Shown here: piece by piece, positions 27,859-35,476 of the stretch | Numbering within the stretch: the stretch's first letter is position 1 | How the letters are laid out: each line of letters opens with the position of its first letter | NCBI RefSeq assembly: GCF_030348505.1 | Contig: NZ_JAUCFJ010000002.1 | Location: 4,220,001 to 4,284,000 of the forward strand | DNA length: 64,000 bases | Direction: 5' to 3' | Source: Lysinibacillus sp. G4S2 | GTDB lineage: Bacteria > Bacillota > Bacilli > Bacillales_A > Planococcaceae | Notes under the pieces: model-generated | Databases searched by the model: none | What the model was told of the DNA's origin: nothing | The model's input: the letters and a program-made list of their open reading frames with translations, nothing else | Made by a program: the position numbers and the translations under genes

Positions 27859-28725
27859 TCAAACTTTCATTTTCGGATCTAATGCATCACGTAATCCATC
27901 GCCTAAAAGGTTAATGCCTAGTACAGTTAATAAAATACAAATACCTGAGAATGTCGCCATTTGAGGATTCAACACTAGAAAATCCTTGCCATCCTTCAAA
28001 ATACTTCCCCACGAAGCTGTAGGCGGTTGAATACCTAAACCTAAAAAGCTCAATGCTGCCTCAGAAATAATTGCCCCAGCTGTACTCATCGTGCCGTAGA
28101 CAATTAATGGCGCCAAACAGTTCGGTAAAATATGACTAAAAATAATACGTGTATGTGTAGCCCCTAATGAATGTGTTACTTCAATAAACTCTTCCTCTTT
28201 CACACTTAATACTTGTCCACGAACAAGTCGTGCAAATCCTGGAATATTGGCAATACCAATCGCTATAATGACATTCACTAAACCTTGTCCTAGCACTGTC
28301 ATTAATGTGATTGCTAATAAAATGAACGGGAAAGCAAACAGACCATCCATTGTGCGCATAATGACAGAGTCTAAACGGCCTCCAAAATAACCCGCAACTA
28401 ATCCTAATAATGTGCCAAATACTGCACCAAACAGTACCGCAGCTATACCAACAACCATTGAAATCCGCGTGCCATAAACTAAACGGCTAAACAAATCACG
28501 ACCATAGTTATCTGTACCGAGTAAATGTCCATCTGTATTCATCGGTAAAAATGATTTTCCAACAGTCATCTCATTCGGTGGATGGGTTGCAATTAACGGA
28601 GCAAAAATGGCTACAATCATCATCATTGCAACAATTATTAAACCGATTGTTGCTAATTTATTTTTTAACAGCTTTCTTAGCAATGTGTTTTTCTTTTTAT
28701 TAACATTTACAATCGCTTGTACCAT
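27859..28725 (-). CDS. Oligopeptide/dipeptide ABC transporter permease (OppC/DppC-like)
   Basis: 288-aa permease with an N-terminal membrane helix, the GTDNYGRDLFSRLVYGTR segment diagnostic of OppC/DppC (residues about 74-91), and the EAA cytoplasmic loop (SLGATHTRIIFSHILPN). Five or six membrane spans. The stop-to-start gap to oppB is only 2 nt. Confidence 0.93.
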   Translation of the reverse strand: MVQAIVNVNKKKNTLLRKLLKNKLATIGLIIVAMMMIVAIFAPLIATHPPNEMTVGKSFLPMNTDGHLLGTDNYGRDLFSRLVYGTRISMVVGIAAVLFGAVFGTLLGLVAGYFGGRLDSVIMRTMDGLFAFPFILLAITLMTVLGQGLVNVIIAIGIANIPGFARLVRGQVLSVKEEEFIEVTHSLGATHTRIIFSHILPNCLAPLIVYGTMSTAGAIISEAALSFLGLGIQPPTASWGSILKDGKDFLVLNPQMATFSGICILLTVLGINLLGDGLRDALDPKMKV

Positions 28726-28727
28726 CG

Positions 28728-29690
28728 TTACTTTTGCCCCCCATTCGATTCTAGATTTACTTTTGGATTTACGACTTTATATAAAACATCAACAACTAGA
28801 TTAATAAGTACAAAGATAAACGCAATAAAAATTACTGTTCCTTGTACAACGACGAAGTCACGCTTATCAATAGCGTCTACGATAAGGCGACCCATACCTG
28901 GCCAACTAAAAATAGTTTCAGTTAATACGGCACCACCTAGTAAATTTGAAATTTGCATACCTAGTACAGTTAAGATTGGTGTTAAAGCATTTTTAAATGC
29001 ATGTTTACCAATAACTAAATATTCTTTAATCCCTTTCGAACGTGCAGTTTTAATGTAATCCTGTGAAATAACCTCAAGCATACTTGAACGTGTGATACGT
29101 GCAAATGTCGCCATTGGAATAGTTGCTAAAGCAAATGCTGGCAAGATTAAATGTTTAATAAATTCCCAAAGTCCATCATCTAAATTGCCCATCCCTGTCG
29201 CAGGTAACCATCCGAGATTGACACTAAAGAATAGCACTAACATAATTCCTAACCAAAAGATCGGCATGGAAACACCGACTAAAGATACGAGCATCACTGC
29301 ATAATCGATGATTGTATTTTGTTTTCTTGCTGCGAATATTCCAGCTGGAATTCCAATGACTACTGCAATTAGTAGCGCTACCAAAGCTAATATCACTGTA
29401 TTTGGAAATCTTTCTACAATGAGCCCAATGACAGATTCACTATAAGAATAGGAATATCCTAAATTAAGCTGTACTAAGTCTGCTACATAGGAAATAAATT
29501 GCGAAGGGATTGATTGGTTTAAACCTAACTCTTCTCTTAAATTTTCTACATCTTCCACACTGGCTTGGGGTCCAAGCATAACAGACGCCGGATCACCAGG
29601 TATCATCCTAGTAATAATAAAGACAATGATTCCTACTACTAGCAATGTGGGTATGAGATTCAGTAACCTCTTTAAAATAAACGAGCCCAT
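28728..29690 (-). CDS. Oligopeptide/dipeptide ABC transporter permease (OppB/DppB-like)
   Basis: 320-aa permease, first gene of the minus-strand operon. Diagnostic N-terminal RMIPGDPASVMLG (residues about 28-40), six membrane spans and the EAA loop (KGIKEYLVIGKHAFKNALTP). GGAGG lies 10 nt before the ATG. Transcription likely starts from the promoter at 29748-29777. Confidence 0.93.
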   Translation of the reverse strand: MGSFILKRLLNLIPTLLVVGIIVFIITRMIPGDPASVMLGPQASVEDVENLREELGLNQSIPSQFISYVADLVQLNLGYSYSYSESVIGLIVERFPNTVILALVALLIAVVIGIPAGIFAARKQNTIIDYAVMLVSLVGVSMPIFWLGIMLVLFFSVNLGWLPATGMGNLDDGLWEFIKHLILPAFALATIPMATFARITRSSMLEVISQDYIKTARSKGIKEYLVIGKHAFKNALTPILTVLGMQISNLLGGAVLTETIFSWPGMGRLIVDAIDKRDFVVVQGTVIFIAFIFVLINLVVDVLYKVVNPKVNLESNGGQK

Positions 29691-29721
29691 TATTTCAAGA
29701 CCTCCTTTTCATTATTAGAAA

Positions 29722-29740
29722 CAGTGATTCATATTGTGAA
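29722..29740. promoter_or_regulatory. Candidate IclR operator, copy 1
   Basis: CAGTGATTCATATTGTGAA with inner dyad TTCA-N5-TGAA. It lies just downstream of the oppB -10 box, where a bound regulator would block transcription. An almost identical copy lies 138 bp away. Confidence 0.6.
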
Positions 29741-29747
29741 CAACTAT

Positions 29748-29777
29748 ATAGTACACCCCTTAAACTTTATTTGTAAA
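29748..29777 (-). promoter_or_regulatory. Sigma-A promoter of oppBCDF
   Basis: Minus-strand TTTACA (29772-29777), 18 nt spacer, TACTAT (29748-29753), about 60 nt upstream of the oppB start. Confidence 0.55.
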
Positions 29778-29859
29778 TACTTTTCAGAATTTTCTTAATT
29801 TCATATTTACTTCTGGTTTACATTTGTGCTACTTTTATGTTGAACTATCTATTTTGAAT

Positions 29860-29878
29860 CAGTGGTTCATATTGTGAA
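29860..29878. promoter_or_regulatory. Candidate IclR operator, copy 2
   Basis: CAGTGGTTCATATTGTGAA differs from copy 1 at one base out of 19. It lies 25 nt before the oppA start, so both divergent transcripts would be controlled together. Confidence 0.6.
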
Positions 29879-29903
29879 ACATTAAACAAGGAGGCCAGCA
29901 AAT

Positions 29904-31508
29904 ATGAAGCAAATAAATGTTAAAAAATCCCTAGCACTACTGTTATTAACTTTAATGATTGGTATTTTAGCTGCATGCGGTGGCGGTAAATCAGATACAG
30001 GAGGCTCGTCTGAAGAAAAAGATAGAGAAGCTACATCTGGCGGATCATTAAATGTCGGACTTTCGGCAAATGCTAAAACATTTGACCCTATAAAATATAC
30101 AGGGGTTTATGAATCACAGGTAATGCGCCAAATGGCTGACACTTTAGTTGTTTATAATAAAGATTTATCAGAGATTATTCCTTCATTAGCAACGGATTGG
30201 AAAGTTTCAGATGATATGTTAGTTTATACATTTAAATTACGTGAAGGCGTAAAGTTCCAAAAAGGTAAATACCAAGAGGGTCGTGATATGACGGCTGAAG
30301 ATGTAAAGTATTCATTAGAGCGTTCTGCAAAAGAATCTGCGATGAATCGTTTAAGTGGTGTAACAGAAGTAAAAGTAATTTCTAATCAAGAGATTGAAAT
30401 TCATTTAGCGTCTCCAAATGCTGCTTTATTAGCTATGTTAACGGATGCAGGTAATGTCATTATTCCGAAAGAAGAAGTTGAAGGCTGGGGAGATAATTTC
30501 TCTGAGCATTTTATAGGGACAGGTCCATTCCAATTAACTGAATGGAAAAAAGATCAAGAAGTCAAACTAGTGCGTAATGAAAACTACTGGGATGAAAAAC
30601 CTCACATTGACAACCTAACAATGAAATTTATCTCTGATCAAAACATGTTGACAAATGCATTACGTTCTGGTGATATCGATATTGCTATGGATGTAAAAGG
30701 TCAAAACCGTGAAATTATTAGCCAAGATAGCAATTTTGAGCTTTTAACTAATCCAGGTTTATCGATTGTCTATCTTGACCTTAACAATAAGGTTGGTCCA
30801 ACAGCCGATAAACGAGTGCGTGAGGCTATTTATAAAGCAACGAATGTTGAAGAAATTATCTCCGGTGTTAACCAATGGGGCGGCGGTGTTGTTTCTTACT
30901 TACCTCTACCACCAGGCTCATGGGGCTATGATAAATCTTTAATTGATTTAGTACCAAAATACAATCCTGAGGAAGCGAAAAAATTATTAGCTGAGGCAGG
31001 ATATCCTGATGGCTTTAAAACAGAAATTTATGTATCAGAGGCACGTGTACCGTATGCAACTATTTTTCAAAGTCAATTAAAGGAAAACTTAAACATTGAC
31101 GTTGACATTAAAGTTCTTGAGTGGGGAACTTATAGTGACACAGTTGCCAAAGGAAAAGCACCAATGAATATTGGTGGTTGGACTTGGTATCCAGATCCAT
31201 ACTTCTTCCTATATCAATTGTTCCATACAAAGCAAATTGGCGCTTTAGGTAATGGTAAAGGCTATAGCAATCCAGAGGTCGATAAATTATTAGAACGTGC
31301 TGTTTCTGAAACAGTTGTACAAGAAGAACGTGCAAAATTATATCAAGAAGCTTTAAAGCTGATTTTAGCTGATGTTCCACGTATTGAATTAGAGGCAACA
31401 CAAACAGTGGCTGGTGTTAACAAAAAGGTAAAAGGATTTGAGGTTTCTGCAGATAACTCTTTACAAATCGTACATCCTAATGGAACTAACGTTTCAGTTT
31501 CTAAATAA
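29904..31508 (+). CDS. Peptide/amide-binding lipoprotein of the Opp/Dpp transporter (family 5 solute-binding protein)
   Basis: 534-aa extracytoplasmic binding protein. The lipoprotein signal ends at LAAC with Cys25 as lipid anchor, followed by a low-complexity linker rich in Gly, Ser and Glu. The mature part has the SBP family 5 pattern (NVGLSANAKTFDPIKYTG, TGPFQLTEWKK, ADKRVREAIYKA). It delivers ligand to OppBCDF, encoded divergently. AAGGAGG precedes the ATG. The actual ligand is unknown. Confidence 0.94.
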   Translation: MKQINVKKSLALLLLTLMIGILAACGGGKSDTGGSSEEKDREATSGGSLNVGLSANAKTFDPIKYTGVYESQVMRQMADTLVVYNKDLSEIIPSLATDWKVSDDMLVYTFKLREGVKFQKGKYQEGRDMTAEDVKYSLERSAKESAMNRLSGVTEVKVISNQEIEIHLASPNAALLAMLTDAGNVIIPKEEVEGWGDNFSEHFIGTGPFQLTEWKKDQEVKLVRNENYWDEKPHIDNLTMKFISDQNMLTNALRSGDIDIAMDVKGQNREIISQDSNFELLTNPGLSIVYLDLNNKVGPTADKRVREAIYKATNVEEIISGVNQWGGGVVSYLPLPPGSWGYDKSLIDLVPKYNPEEAKKLLAEAGYPDGFKTEIYVSEARVPYATIFQSQLKENLNIDVDIKVLEWGTYSDTVAKGKAPMNIGGWTWYPDPYFFLYQLFHTKQIGALGNGKGYSNPEVDKLLERAVSETVVQEERAKLYQEALKLILADVPRIELEATQTVAGVNKKVKGFEVSADNSLQIVHPNGTNVSVSK

Positions 31509-31588
31509 GAAAGTGGAGATGCACGCCGCCTCCTTTCTATTCGTATGAAGAGAATTCACTCGAAAAAGCTAGTTGTTAGCAGTAAATT

Positions 31589-31620
31589 AGGGTCGCTGAA
31601 GTTTTTCAGTGACCCTCTTA
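31589..31620 (+). terminator. Terminator of oppA
   Basis: AGGGTCGCTGAA pairs with TTCAGTGACCCT around a short loop (one mismatch), followed by CTTACTTTT; it also lies next to the converging small gene. Confidence 0.78.
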
Positions 31621-31623
31621 CTT

Positions 31624-31941
31624 TTAAACACGCTTATTGAAGTAAGGTAGCTGTTCCACAAATGCTTTCGTATCCGCATCCCCATACTCATGAACGAGTG
31701 CATAGATTTTTTTTAATCGTAAATCAATTTCATCATTTTCTCTATCAAGATGATATTGTATATATGGCAATTGTGCACGCCATGCATTTGAAATTTCTAA
31801 CAGCTGCATTTGCTGAAAAATTTTTTCAAAAACGTCTAACGCTTGTCGGTCTATATTGAGTTCAAAGTTCCACGGTCCTGCATATGGATTTGTATAATAC
31901 GTTCTATTGGCAAGTGAAAAATATACACGGTGACGCTCCAT
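31624..31941 (-). CDS. Conserved hypothetical protein, 105 aa
   Basis: I do not recognise the family. The protein is soluble, without signal or membrane segment, rich in aromatic residues (YFSLANRTYYTNPYAGPWNF at the N-terminus) and probably mostly helical (FEKIFQQMQLLEISNAW). The N-terminal half has an acid-aromatic pattern and the C-terminus ends in YFNKRV. An AAAGGAG lies 12 nt before the ATG, a little far. It converges on oppA, so it is an independent unit. Confidence 0.6.
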   Translation of the reverse strand: MERHRVYFSLANRTYYTNPYAGPWNFELNIDRQALDVFEKIFQQMQLLEISNAWRAQLPYIQYHLDRENDEIDLRLKKIYALVHEYGDADTKAFVEQLPYFNKRV

Positions 31942-32079
31942 CTCTACAAAACACTCCTTTTTCCATAGTATGGAGGTAAAAGTGCCGTTTTATTCGCTGG
32001 AATGTCAAACTTCCTTCACAACTAAGTAAGATTATCTAATTTATAATAGATATGATGATTACGGAACGGAGGGAATGCC

Positions 32080-32226
32080 ATGAGTTTAATCACGCTTTTA
32101 ATTGTAGCAGCGATTATCGTTATTTTAATAACAGTCGCGACTATTATTAGTGTCAATCGCGCATACGCCTTTAAACATACAGTTGATGAAAAACCTGAGC
32201 AAAGCTTTCATCCTGATAAAGACTAG
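32080..32226 (+). CDS. Small membrane protein, 48 aa (YtzI-like)
   Basis: Starts at ATG 32080 after a GGAGGG site. One long hydrophobic helix (residues about 3-25, ITLLIVAAIIVILITVATII) then a short polar tail (KHTVDEKPEQSFHPDKD). It shares its design and the DxKPEQ tail motif with the next small protein, so the two look like paralogues. Similar small proteins occur next to yidD in Bacillus. Function unknown. Confidence 0.7.
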   Translation: MSLITLLIVAAIIVILITVATIISVNRAYAFKHTVDEKPEQSFHPDKD

Positions 32227-32296
32227 TTCAATTTGTACATTTTTTAAAGGTATTCTTTTATAATATTATTAACAAATAGAATTTGGAGTGAACGAA

Positions 32297-32458
32297 ATGG
32301 GAGTACCATTACCAATAATAATTATGATTGCCATGATGATGCTTATGTTTGGCGTTTCTGTCATTGTCCTCTTAAAGAAAAAAGGCAATCTCTTTACACA
32401 GACTATCGATGCTAAGCCTGAGCAGGTCAACCCTCAACAAAAGGATAAACAAATATGA
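32297..32458 (+). CDS. Small membrane protein, 53 aa, paralogue of the preceding one
   Basis: Starts at ATG 32297 after TTGGAGTG. Hydrophobic helix at residues about 4-27 ([20 protein letters not shown]), then a basic and polar tail ([19 protein letters not shown]). It overlaps yidD by 4 nt (ATGA), so the two are coupled. Function unknown; coupling suggests a membrane role alongside YidD. Confidence 0.7.
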   Translation: MGVPLPIIIMIAMMMLMFGVSVIVLLKKKGNLFTQTIDAKPEQVNPQQKDKQI

Positions 32459-32688
32459 AATATCCCTTTATATGGCTCATTAAGTTTTACAGAAAATTCA
32501 TATCACCAATGACGCCGCCATCCTGCCGCTTCTATCCTACATGCTCCTCCTATGGGCTTGAAGCTTTTCAAAAACACGGTGCCATTAAGGGATTCTATTT
32601 AACGATTAAGCGTATATCAAAATGCCAACCATTCCATGCTGGAGGCTTTGATCCTGTGCCTGAAAAATGGCCTTCGAAAAAGAAATAA
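32455..32688 (+). CDS. yidD: Membrane protein insertion efficiency factor YidD
   Basis: 77-aa protein with the whole family signature: the N-terminal amphipathic helix ([18 protein letters not shown]), [17 protein letters not shown] in the middle and [10 protein letters not shown] near the end. It assists YidC-type membrane protein insertion. It is the ytjA equivalent of Bacillus and is coupled to the small membrane gene upstream. Confidence 0.95.
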   Translation: MKYPFIWLIKFYRKFISPMTPPSCRFYPTCSSYGLEAFQKHGAIKGFYLTIKRISKCQPFHAGGFDPVPEKWPSKKK

Positions 32689-32756
32689 TTTTCGAGGGTC
32701 ATTTTTTCTTGTACTTTTGTCAGATGTGCGTTATTATAGAAATTGTTCTAAAAATC

Positions 32757-32777
32757 AAATCGTAACGATTACTATTT
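32757..32777. promoter_or_regulatory. Zur box upstream of the zinc-binding lipoprotein
   Basis: Core TCGTAAC-G-ATTACTA matches the Bacillus Zur consensus TCGTAAT-N-ATTACGA at 12 of 14 fixed positions, with flanking AAA and TTT as expected. It ends 19 nt before the znuA start. Confidence 0.8.
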
Positions 32778-32796
32778 GAAAGAGGTAAACTACAAG

Positions 32797-33828
32797 ATGA
32801 AAAAAGTATTTTTATTAAGTTTAGTTGCAGTTCTTGCCCTATTCACGGCTGCCTGTGGTGATAAAACATCAACATCTAAACAGTCAGATAAAAAGGATAA
32901 ATTAACAATTTACACAACTGTCTATCCATTAAGTTATTTTGCTCAACGAATTGGTGGCGATTTTGTAGAGGTTTCTTCCATTTACCCTGCTGGCGCCAAT
33001 GAACACACATTTGAGCCAACACAAAAAGATATGATGAATCTAGCAGATGCTGATTTATTTTTCTATATTGGCTTAGGGCTTGAAGGCTTTGTTGAAAATG
33101 CAAAAAAAACTCTAGCTAATGAAGATGTAACAATGGTTGCAACAGCAGATCAAGTTTCAGATGAAAAATTAGCTGTCAGCACTGGTCACACACATGCTGA
33201 TGAAGAGGAAGCACAGCATGATAGCGACCATGCTACAACTGAAGAAGAGCATAGCCACGCCGAAGACGCACACGGACATGACGATCATGATCACGGAAAT
33301 GTAGATCCACATGTTTGGCTATCACCAATTATCAGTCAAGACTTAGCACTTTCCATTAAAAACGCTCTAGTTGAAAAAATGCCCGAACAAGAAGCTACAT
33401 TTACAGCTAACTACGAGGCATTAGTAAAAGAACTACAAGATTTAGACAAAGATTTTAAAGCAATGGCTGATAAAGCGCAAGAGAAGACGTTCTTCGTATC
33501 ACATTCAGCATTTGGCTATATCGCTGGTCAATACGGCCTACAACAAATTCCAATAGCAGGTTTAAACTCACAAAGTGAACCTTCTCAAAAGGAACTAACG
33601 ACGATTGTTGATAAAGCGAATGATTTGCACATTCACTACATCTTATTCGAGCAAAATGTCTCTTCTAAATTAGCCGAGGTCATCCAAAAAGAGGTTGGAG
33701 CAGAGTCACTTGTCTTGCATAATTTAAGCGTTTTAACAGAGAAAGATGTTAAAAATAACGAAACTTACTTCACTCTTATGAAAAAAAATATTCAAACTTT
33801 AAATACTGCATTAAATGCTCAAAAATAA
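32797..33828 (+). CDS. znuA: High-affinity zinc ABC transporter substrate-binding lipoprotein (ZnuA/AdcA)
   Basis: 343-aa cluster A-I metal-binding lipoprotein. I start at ATG 32797; a TTG seven codons earlier overlaps the ribosome site. The signal ends at FTAAC with Cys20 as lipid anchor. Residues about 125-165 are a histidine- and acid-rich loop (HSHAEDAHGHDDHDHG), typical of zinc scavengers, followed by DPHVWLSP and the later FVSHSAFGYIAGQYG and LFEQNVSSK ligand segments. A Zur box lies upstream. No permease or ATPase gene is next to it, so the rest of the transporter is elsewhere. Confidence 0.93.
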   Translation: MKKVFLLSLVAVLALFTAACGDKTSTSKQSDKKDKLTIYTTVYPLSYFAQRIGGDFVEVSSIYPAGANEHTFEPTQKDMMNLADADLFFYIGLGLEGFVENAKKTLANEDVTMVATADQVSDEKLAVSTGHTHADEEEAQHDSDHATTEEEHSHAEDAHGHDDHDHGNVDPHVWLSPIISQDLALSIKNALVEKMPEQEATFTANYEALVKELQDLDKDFKAMADKAQEKTFFVSHSAFGYIAGQYGLQQIPIAGLNSQSEPSQKELTTIVDKANDLHIHYILFEQNVSSKLAEVIQKEVGAESLVLHNLSVLTEKDVKNNETYFTLMKKNIQTLNTALNAQK

Positions 33829-34996
33829 ATGAGAAAGGAGGTGCCCCGAAAATCGTATGGGGCACCTCCTTTATTATGACGTATTTTTCTTGTGGCATTC
33901 GTTTTTCCGTTCTATAAATACTGATTAGCCTCTTTTTCATTTTTACCATATCATGTTTTTCCTTTTGCTCAGCCTTTATTTGCGCTATATTACTTTCTAA
34001 AATGATGGGTTCCCATTTATTTAGATGCAACTGAGCAGAGTCATTGCTTTTACTACCTTTTAAAAGCTGTCTAGGCTGTTCTATTAATTGTTTTACTATT
34101 TGTTTATTTTTACTTAAAATAGATAGTCCTTTATCAACAGAAAAATAACTATCCAATATTGGTTTTGTAAGAACTTCAACCTTACTAGTTCTTTGAAGAT
34201 CTATATAGGCTTCACTTGTTGCTGCGGGGAAGCTCGCAAAGTCCCAAGAGTGATCCTGTGCTAATTGGCGATCAGAAACTAAAAAATATTTATAACGTAC
34301 CTCACCCTTCTGATCAGGTAATGGATCATCCCACGTAGCGTCGATATGATACCATGCATTATCAAGCTTTACTAACACCCATGCATGTAGCTGTTCCCCT
34401 ACTTTTCCAGGTACATATTGTACCTCAAAGTCTAGCATTTCTAGCATTCGATAAAGGACTAGGGCATATGCCTGACACACTCCCTTATTTTCCATAAGCA
34501 ATGTGTAGGGAGAATACTGACTTCCTTCGGTTTCCTTTGAATATTCAGCAGATAGTACGATAAAATCATGTGCAGCCTGGATTTTCTGCAATTCACTTAA
34601 TCCATGCATAGGTGCAATAATATTCGTCAAAGTCTGTTCTACAAATGCCTCCTCTTCCTGTGAAATATGATAAGTAAATTCAAATCTAATGACAATATTA
34701 TTGGCATAGCCATCATATTTCCATTTAAAACTAGAAATATTGGCGTAAATATATGGATCTTGAATAGCATGTTTAGTAAGCTCTGATAGTTCATCTTTAA
34801 TTTCCGACGTATCACCAGTATAACGAATGTCAAATTCAGTAGACAATTGCATAACTTGTTTTTGAATTTGAAATTGTAGTGTCTCTACTGAGTTAGCTGT
34901 TTCCATATTATTTTGTTCGTAGTTTGCGAATACTTGCACATGACTCATTTGTAAAACAAATACTATAATGATGACATTATATATATATTTTCTCAT
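33776..34996 (-). CDS. Exported transglutaminase-like protein
   Basis: 406-aa protein with a signal peptide (residues about 1-25) and a transglutaminase-like core near residues 160-235. The Cys-His-Asp triad is intact: NKGVCQAYA, LHAWVLV and DATWDDP. The role may be cell-wall or protein processing; the substrate is unknown. I start at ATG 34994-34996 (GGAG 10 nt upstream). The last 30 or so residues read through the znuA terminator hairpin and overlap the znuA coding end by 53 nt on the opposite strand, so this tail is probably an acquired run-on. Confidence 0.82.
   Translation of the reverse strand: MRKYIYNVIIIVFVLQMSHVQVFANYEQNNMETANSVETLQFQIQKQVMQLSTEFDIRYTGDTSEIKDELSELTKHAIQDPYIYANISSFKWKYDGYANNIVIRFEFTYHISQEEEAFVEQTLTNIIAPMHGLSELQKIQAAHDFIVLSAEYSKETEGSQYSPYTLLMENKGVCQAYALVLYRMLEMLDFEVQYVPGKVGEQLHAWVLVKLDNAWYHIDATWDDPLPDQKGEVRYKYFLVSDRQLAQDHSWDFASFPAATSEAYIDLQRTSKVEVLTKPILDSYFSVDKGLSILSKNKQIVKQLIEQPRQLLKGSKSNDSAQLHLNKWEPIILESNIAQIKAEQKEKHDMVKMKKRLISIYRTEKRMPQEKYVIIKEVPHTIFGAPPFSFIFEHLMQYLKFEYFFS
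33834..33872 (+). terminator. Terminator of znuA, inside the converging transglutaminase frame
   Basis: AAAGGAGGTGCCCC pairs perfectly with GGGGCACCTCCTTT (14 bp) across an 11-nt loop. The same bases encode the GAPPF segment of the converging gene. Confidence 0.88.
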
Positions 34997-35107
34997 ATGA
35001 GTCATTCTCCTTTACTAACTAGTTTATGCCTGTCATTTCTTATTATGTTAATGAATGATTAATTTAATCCCTAAAAATTTACTAAAAATGACTTATCCGC
35101 CGGAGAC

Positions 35108-35155
35108 TTTAACTTCTTTCAGCAGATGTTTGGACACCCGCTGAAAGAAGTTAAA
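35108..35155. terminator. Hairpin, possible bidirectional terminator
   Basis: TTTAACTTCTTTCAGC and GCTGAAAGAAGTTAAA pair over a 16-nt loop. TTCTTTCAGC-type arms also occur near 42375 and 43661, so it may be a dispersed repeat rather than a terminator. Confidence 0.5.
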
Positions 35156-35182
35156 ACGAATAAAATGGCTGGTCAAAACCTT

Positions 35183-35230
35183 AAAAAGCGCGAGAAATCA
35201 ATTTAGAAACGTTGATTTCTCGCGCTTTTT
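35183..35230. terminator. Strong bidirectional terminator hairpin
   Basis: AAAAAGCGCGAGAAATCAA pairs with TTGATTTCTCGCGCTTTTT over a 10-nt loop; T-runs on both strands. Confidence 0.8.
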
Positions 35231-35314
35231 GATGTTAAATTTTGTGTAAAAAAATATGCTTATGTCATCATCAGTGCAGTCAGATAGTGTACATGAAGGC
35301 AGATATCGATATTT

Positions 35315-35410
35315 TTCGAAAGTTGGGTGATAAATTAAAAAAGTTGGTTGATAAATCGATAAAGTTGGTCGATAAAAAATCAAAAGTTCTCGATAAATCT
35401 CAAAATTGCA
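35315..35410. repeat. Degenerate minisatellite, about 20-22 bp unit with GTTGGTNGATAAA
   Basis: Four units of AAAGTTGG(G/T)(T/C)GATAAA with variable A/T-rich filler. Two units of the same motif recur near 51437-51482. The open frames across it are repeat-derived. Confidence 0.6.
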
Positions 35411-35476
35411 GCTCATTAAAGATTTTAATAAGTAAAAGGATTTCGTCTATGCGAAAGTGAAGCGCCGCAACAATTA

